Source: Beroe ovata (Eukaryota > Ctenophora > Nuda > Beroida > Beroidae). Taken from it: a stretch of 24,569 bases of DNA. Below the pieces are notes generated by a model. It made no database searches, was not told the origin of the DNA, and saw only the letters and a program-made list of their open reading frames with translations. The DNA is taken from positions 68,446 to 93,014 of the forward strand of contig CAMPET010000027.1 in the NCBI GenBank assembly GCA_946803715.1, read 5' to 3'. A program made the translations under genes and the position numbers. Of the stretch, positions 19,664-24,569 are shown one piece after another. Every line of letters begins with the position of its first letter. The first letter of the stretch is position 1.

Positions 19664-21369
19664 ATGAATATTGATTCTGAATCTGAATCAATCCTCATCA
19701 AGTCCAGCGTACCAGAAGAGCCACGAAAAGGACTGGCGGCAGTAGATCTAAGCAAGCTTCACCTCACGAGAAACGACAAGTTCCTGTATGTTACATATCT
19801 GTGCACTGTCCTCGGAGATGCTGTCGAGATTTACCTGCCAGGTGTCCATATCAACTCTTGTTGATTATTTACTATTCGCTCCAAAATGCAAGTTCTGCAC
19901 AGGAATTAATTGTTCAAGATGATTTATCTACCTCAACCATTACCCAAACGTTCAGGAGTGTTTACACAATCTGTATCAGAGGAGCTTGGTGTGACAGATA
20001 GATTGGAGGGGTATCTTGCAGCTAGCACTTCAGTCTTCATGTTTATATCTTCTCTTATCATTGCACCCACTCTAAACGCCAGCAGGTTCACTAATAATAT
20101 ATCAAAGGAATTATAATAACAGTGTAGTGGATCATCAATGACTGATCATCAGATGATGATTGATGATCGATGGCACTTCTCATGTTCGATTAAATGATTA
20201 CCTAATTTAGATTAAGTGAATGGAAATACGTAGATTAAATATTAAACTGGTCTCATCTGAACCTGTGAGTGCAGTTGGTCTATGATCCATCAGATCATAT
20301 GGTCAAGCTCATGTCAAACCCATGTTCTGTTGCCTAAACCCATCACAATATCATTATTGTGATGGATTCTTCTCCCAGGTTTAGTAGGAGGCGAGTTCTG
20401 ATGTTTTCGCTCTACCTCACAATCATGTCAACAATATTCTCTGCTGTAGTTCCCGATTACAAAGTTCTCCTGATCTCACGGTGCATCAGAGGGGCTTGTG
20501 TTGGACTAAACTTCTCCATGCTGAGTGTATTCTTTGCGACACAAGCATCTGCCTATGACGTTTACAACCTTGGCAGATTTCTTGCAGTTTTGATGTTTGC
20601 TGTTGGTGGTGGTTGGTCGGCAGTGCTGGGATATCTTTTACTGGACACTCTAGGCTGGAGGGTACTCATTGTATCCTGTTCAGTTCCTCTTCTCGTCCCC
20701 CCGCTAACTATTCTCCACTTTGTTCTTACTGAGGAGAGTATTTATACACAGAAAAGCAATGTGGATGAAGCTCTACAAGATGACATTGAGGTACCTAATT
20801 TGAAGTGTAGACTGGTCAAGGGATGCATCGCTAACTTCATCAACTTTCTCCAAGGATGGGGAAGTATTATCCTTGCTCCAGCTCTCATCAGATACTCGAA
20901 CTTGATGAGAAATCGTGAGAGTGAAATTGTGGATGGAGGACAACTCCTAATCCTAGCACTCATATTTGGAGGGGTCAAGGTGGTTGGCAGAGTTGTGGGT
21001 TATTTTCTTCTAAAATCTATCCCATTCAGAGTGATCCATGTCTCGGTTTCCCTAGTCATAGCAGCTTCTTACTTGGCTATGGCCATTGATGAGGGAAATT
21101 TGATTGTTACAGTTCTTGGAATGAGCGTGGCAAATTTTGCATTCTGCATTTCGAGGATAGATCTGAGTCTCTTAGAAACCGATAGATATTTCTTTGGAAC
21201 TAAGAATCTTGCCAATGCTGGCTTTTTGATGATGGCCTTCGGATCTTTAGGTGCAGCAGTAGGCTCAATATTTGCTGCATTCTTGGAAACACGAATCGCC
21301 GTTCTGACATGTCTAGTCCTCAGCTGTGTGCAGGTTGTAGTCTTCTTGTCAATAACGGAATGTGAATGA
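19664..21369 (+). CDS. SVOP/SV2-like MFS transporter, copy B
   Basis: This is a paralogue of the transporter at 14020-15640 with the same three-exon structure: 19664-19841, 19956-20085 and 20379-21369. Intron 1 is 114 bp and intron 2 is 293 bp, against 183 in copy A. The product is 432 residues with twelve predicted membrane segments. Differences from copy A: a different N-terminus (MNIDSESESILIKSS), two residues missing in the central loop (DDIEVPN instead of DDIDIEVPN), two extra residues before the basic loop (APTLNASRFSRRR), and scattered substitutions such as S to R and L to F in membrane segments. The start used in copy A is not usable here: the corresponding ATG at 19610 meets a TAA after nine codons, so the ATG at 19664 is chosen. 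Frame and splice sites are intact, so both copies are probably expressed proteins of the same family. Confidence 0.87.
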
Positions 21370-22098
21370 AGATCTTGATGTATATCATGTTAAACCCGTT
21401 TCACTTTCACAGAGTAACATGTTTTTTTTAAATTTTATTTCATATTCCAGCAACTCCACTGATCTGAATCTAGTATTTCTATTAGGTAATTGGTGAGTGA
21501 GTCCGTGGGTTTATTAAGTTGTGTAAGGGGACCCGAGACAGTGAGACACCACTGAAGGATATCCTAAGATTTCTAATTTTGACCCCGAAACAATAAGTTT
21601 GAATGCTTACAGCTGCGTTCAGATAGTGATACAATAGTTTGACTTCCATCTGTTAAGCATGACTAACACGTATGTTTTCTCGACATGTATAACTTTCCAA
21701 ATTGAGCTGCTCAACTTTGTGCATGTTATACTTTTGTCTTTTATTCTGCTTTGGGACGAACTGCCTCGTATACTGTATGAGTATCAGTATGAGATTTGTA
21801 AGCTATTTTCTCACTTGATCTCGCTTCGAATTTGGTTTTGATTTTGAATTGTGAATGTGAGATTCAGATAGTATAGCTGAATATCAATTTCTGATCGTGC
21901 CCTTTACATTAGACGCGCAATTTACATTAGAAACTGTTTACAATTGCTAACAATTGCGCATATTTTTCCTTCCTTCCGCCGTTTCTTTCCATGTGTACAC
22001 ATACGCGTAATACTGCACTAGAAGGCAACACAGTTTCAGTTTCACTAGAGTACAATTGAACAGTAAATCGAATTTCTCCTTATTCCTAAATCGTAGGC
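21370..22098. other. 3' flank of copy B and upstream region of the coiled-coil gene
   Basis: The first ~155 bases are homologous to the 3' flank of copy A, up to the shared gggtttattaag(a/t)tgtgta. The remainder is AT-rich without a recognisable exon. It includes a doubled word, tttacattaga, at 21903-21931. The last part should hold the promoter and 5' UTR of the gene starting at 22099. Confidence 0.5.
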
Positions 22099-23370
22099 AT
22101 GAAAACATCCACAGACATGCTGAACAGGTTTTATAACAGTCTGCAGCAAACACAACGAAAGAACGACGAACTGATCGGCGCACTGGAGGATGTGGGACAT
22201 CAGTTGGACAGACTCGACAATCTCTACAAGGGACAGCCACTATCAGCCGCAGTTAACATCGTCAGGGATGCAGTGGCTGAGGCCGTCAAGCCGAATAAGA
22301 GTGCGTTTCGGGAGTCGGAAAACTTAATGAAACTTCTCGAGTCTAAACTCACTGAGATCAAGGCTCAAGAACAGCACAATGAGAAACAGGTCATGACCAT
22401 TGAGAAGGAGAGACGAGAGATAAACTCACAGAAGGCCTCTGTGGATGAGTTGCACAGACTGGTGGCCAATGACAAGGAGAAAATGGAGATCAAGATTGAG
22501 CAGGAGCGGCGTGAACTTGCTACCAGAGCCGAACGGCTGGCACTAATGGCTCGGATCATAGAACAAGAGCCCGAGTCACTGGAGATTACCATGATACCAG
22601 AATCGGAGAAGGAGAAACTCAAATCTGAGTTAGCAGTTCTGAAGAAAACAGAGGAGATCAAAGCTCTGGAAAACATGTGTGAGCGGTATCAAGAAGAAAT
22701 CAAGAAGGTTAGAGACGATGCGAAGGATGCTATCAAGATCAGTGAAAATCAAGCGACAGAGGCTTGTAAGAGACTTCAAGCAATGAATGCAGAACTGGTG
22801 AAGTCCCAAGAAACAGCCCGGAAAATGCAGCAATTGCTGGTGGGAGCTAAAGACCGGAATAAGGACCTGAAGTCAGCACTAGATCAGGAGAGACTGCAAC
22901 CTCTGGGAAAAGGTATGCGCGGTGGGACAGAAGTGTCGACTGTGGAGGGTAACTTGTCAACAATCCCTGGTCTATCCCGGGCCATGATACAACGTGCCAA
23001 TAGAGCTGGCAACATGCCAACAGCAACTAGAGTCGAGGAGTTGATGAAGAAGAACGAGCAGTTGCGGCTGGAGTTGGAGAGCACGAGCAAGAGTCTGACA
23101 GAGTGCAAGAAGGATTACAACAAGGTAAAGGAGGAGTGCCAGGCGGCGTGCTCCAAGTTGAATCAGGCCACAGTCCAGGCTGCCACACTGAAACAAGGCC
23201 GTGATGAGGTACTGACGCAGCTGAGAAACACTCAGCAGAACTATGATATGTTGAATAGATCTCTCACGAAACAGGCGGCTCACTGGGTTAATGAGAGAGT
23301 GAAGGATAGGCAGAGGGAACGGTCAGAGCAGATTAAGCGGCTGTTACCACGGGTACCACCCGTAGCATAG
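22099..23370 (+). CDS. Coiled-coil protein of unknown function, single exon (423 aa)
   Basis: I do not recognise the family. The ATG at 22099 is the natural start: an in-frame TAA lies four codons upstream, unless the tag just before it is a splice acceptor. The protein is rich in Glu, Lys, Gln and Leu with heptad-like spacing from about residue 70 to 260, for example QERRELATRAERLALMARI and EEIKALENMCERYQEEIKK. It is then broken by a Gly/Thr-rich linker at about 270-300 (GKGMRGGTEVSTVEG, NLSTIPGLSRAMIQRANRAG), and resumes as coiled coil at about 310-395. The tail is basic (RVKDRQRERSEQIKRLLPRV). There is no signal peptide or membrane segment, so a cytoplasmic, cytoskeletal or centrosomal/ciliary structural role would be typical, but that is only inference from composition. 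Codon usage looks like the other genes here. The gene converges on the minus-strand gene ending at 24001. Confidence 0.85.
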   Translation: MKTSTDMLNRFYNSLQQTQRKNDELIGALEDVGHQLDRLDNLYKGQPLSAAVNIVRDAVAEAVKPNKSAFRESENLMKLLESKLTEIKAQEQHNEKQVMTIEKERREINSQKASVDELHRLVANDKEKMEIKIEQERRELATRAERLALMARIIEQEPESLEITMIPESEKEKLKSELAVLKKTEEIKALENMCERYQEEIKKVRDDAKDAIKISENQATEACKRLQAMNAELVKSQETARKMQQLLVGAKDRNKDLKSALDQERLQPLGKGMRGGTEVSTVEGNLSTIPGLSRAMIQRANRAGNMPTATRVEELMKKNEQLRLELESTSKSLTECKKDYNKVKEECQAACSKLNQATVQAATLKQGRDEVLTQLRNTQQNYDMLNRSLTKQAAHWVNERVKDRQRERSEQIKRLLPRVPPVA

Positions 23371-24000
23371 CTCATTACGGGGTAAACAGTAATGACCCTA
23401 CGAAAAAAGGGACAATGATGCAGTGAACTGTTGTCAGCAGTCGCATTTCTTGTGATTTTGTGATGTTTTCAAGTGTGTTTGGTTTGTGGTCAAAATGACA
23501 GTGACAAGAATGTACATTGGTTTCTAGATTCAAATGAACAAGAAGTTTTTTTCTACAATTGAAATTCAAACAGTTACCAAATTTCTGTCAAACAGTCAAC
23601 AATTTAATTTTCAAACACTCAAGAGTCGACCGACCATGAAATTGACAACTGCACACCACAAAACAATACAATTCGCCATCCAATCTGTAGCAAATGCCAA
23701 ACGCTTATGCCAGAAAATAACCTTTCAGTTTATTTTTAGAATATAGCTTAATTCTCTGTTGAATTTGATAGGGATTCTGTTGATACAGTTCGCTATGATA
23801 ACTCAATCTACTGAACGTTCAAGCAAGAGTTTCGATCGAAAATACGCAGTCTCAATAGAGCATTCGTCGCAGATGTGAGGACAAAGTCACACTCAAGACA
23901 TGTTTCACTCTGCGATAATGTGTTGTCCAATGTCCATGATGTGTCCATAACATGGAGATAATTTTCCAAGAACTCACCTCTCACCATCCCATATCATCAG
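23371..24000. other. Intergenic region between convergent genes
   Basis: This holds the two facing 3' ends. It is AT-rich and I see no exon or repeat. A 70-codon open frame at 23534-23746 has the composition of noncoding sequence. Confidence 0.5.
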
Positions 24001-24507
24001 CTAGGACCGCTCCATAGCATCCACATCCAATTCCTCGTCATCACTCTTCACTGCTGCCCGCTGAGTGTTGGCAAATCGCTGGTGGTAAAGAGCGGCCAGG
24101 TGCTGGGATACCAGTGAGATGACCTGGCGATTTGATACACCCACAAAGTGAGTGTACCAGTCTTTGATGTTCACGTCAGGGAACGTTTCAGATATCACCT
24201 GGTAGATTTGTCAAGTTATTATTAGTGGGGAAACAGTCAATTACAAAGAGAACAGGTAGGTAGAATAAGAACCACTGTATAAACAGTCTGAGCAAACTGA
24301 AAACGACTCCATAACACACAACGGTGGCTTACACGCACCTCGATAATGGATTTAGCGTATCCGGAGGATCGGAGAGCGTATTCAGTGGGCGTGGCCTCTC
24401 GTGATTTACTCGTCAATGAGGAGGGCACATTCACTGGTTGTGAGAACACGTGTAGATCTATGTCGTGCTTGATATCGCTAACCATGAGACAGTACTGCTC
24501 AACCCAG
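24001..24507 (-). CDS. Unrecognised protein, last two exons (C-terminal 121 residues plus a split codon)
   Basis: The exons 24507-24339 and 24198-24001 are bounded by an acceptor (cttgcag), a donor (gtgcgt), an acceptor (accag) and a TAG stop, and join in phase 0 at AKSIIE/VISETFPD. The C-terminal segment reads WVEQYCLMVSDIKHDIDLH, a Ser/Thr-rich linker, EYALRSSGYAKSIIE, DWYTHFVGVSNRQVISLVSQ and HLAALYHQRFA, and ends in the acidic tail KSDDEELDVDAMERS. The mix of helical and acidic segments looks like a soluble intracellular protein. I cannot name the family with confidence. Upstream exons lie beyond the right edge; the intron begins with a CA repeat. Confidence 0.72.
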
Positions 24508-24550
24508 CTGCAAGTGAGAGAATCATGAGGTATAAACAATCTCAGTCGAG

Positions 24551-24569
24551 AACACACACACACACACAC
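24551..24569. repeat. CA dinucleotide microsatellite at window edge
   Basis: At least nine consecutive ac/ca dinucleotides run to the end of the window, inside an intron of the minus-strand gene. The true length is unknown because the window ends in it. Confidence 0.9.

Noticed and set aside
22365-22676. Ser/Phe-rich minus-strand frames opposite the coiled-coil gene (22365-22676, 22972-23283)
   Set aside because: They are antisense shadows of a Glu/Lys/Gln-rich sense frame.

Overview
This window is nuclear DNA from an animal. It carries spliced genes with short GT-AG introns (about 100-300 bp in most places) for proteins found across metazoans: muskelin, ribonuclease H2 subunit B, CHMP4/Snf7, CYFIP/Sra-1 and an SV2/SVOP-like transporter. 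Compact genes mixed with foldback and MITE-like repeats fit an early-branching or marine invertebrate such as a sponge, but nothing in the sequence proves the phylum. Four single N characters (3578, 8150, 9641, 16981) look like contig joins. Gene structures stop at two of them and repeats lie at the other two, so order across the Ns is less certain than order between them.

Layout: 1-1653 (-) is the N-terminal part of muskelin, running off the left edge. 1963-2766 (-) is a single-exon RNASEH2B. 2767-4880 holds no gene but a cluster of foldback and tandem repeats, including a 123-bp MITE with clear 8-bp target duplications and a matching empty site in the neighbouring repeat unit. 4881-6389 (-) is a three-exon gene for a 393-residue, probably N-myristoylated, low-complexity protein whose two ends resemble cystin-1, a ciliary membrane protein. 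7744-8149 (-) is the C-terminal part of a CHMP4/Snf7 ESCRT-III gene, cut at the N at 8150. 8280-9640 is repeat sequence.

9657-16827 (+) is the C-terminal region of CYFIP (eight exons, 349 codons), cut on the 5' side near the N at 9641 and lacking its last exon. Its seventh visible intron (4.8 kb) contains a complete three-exon gene for a 12-TM SVOP-like transporter on the same strand (copy A, 14020-15640). A second intact copy (copy B, 19664-21369) lies 4 kb downstream beyond the N at 16981. The duplication includes introns and both flanks. The large third exons are nearly identical while the introns have diverged strongly, which suggests gene conversion or strong constraint.

16982-17308 is an inverted copy of the repeat at 8474-8800. 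18843-19015 is an unusual compound structure: a hairpin, then four 20-bp tandem repeats, then a near-perfect 51-bp palindrome. 22099-23370 (+) is a single-exon coiled-coil protein I do not recognise. 24001-24507 (-) is the last two exons of an unrecognised conserved-looking gene that continues past the right edge, converging on the coiled-coil gene.

The genes do not form one pathway. They cover the CTLH ubiquitin ligase (muskelin), ribonucleotide removal (RNASEH2B), ESCRT-III membrane scission (CHMP4), actin regulation through the WAVE complex (CYFIP), a possible ciliary membrane protein and transport.
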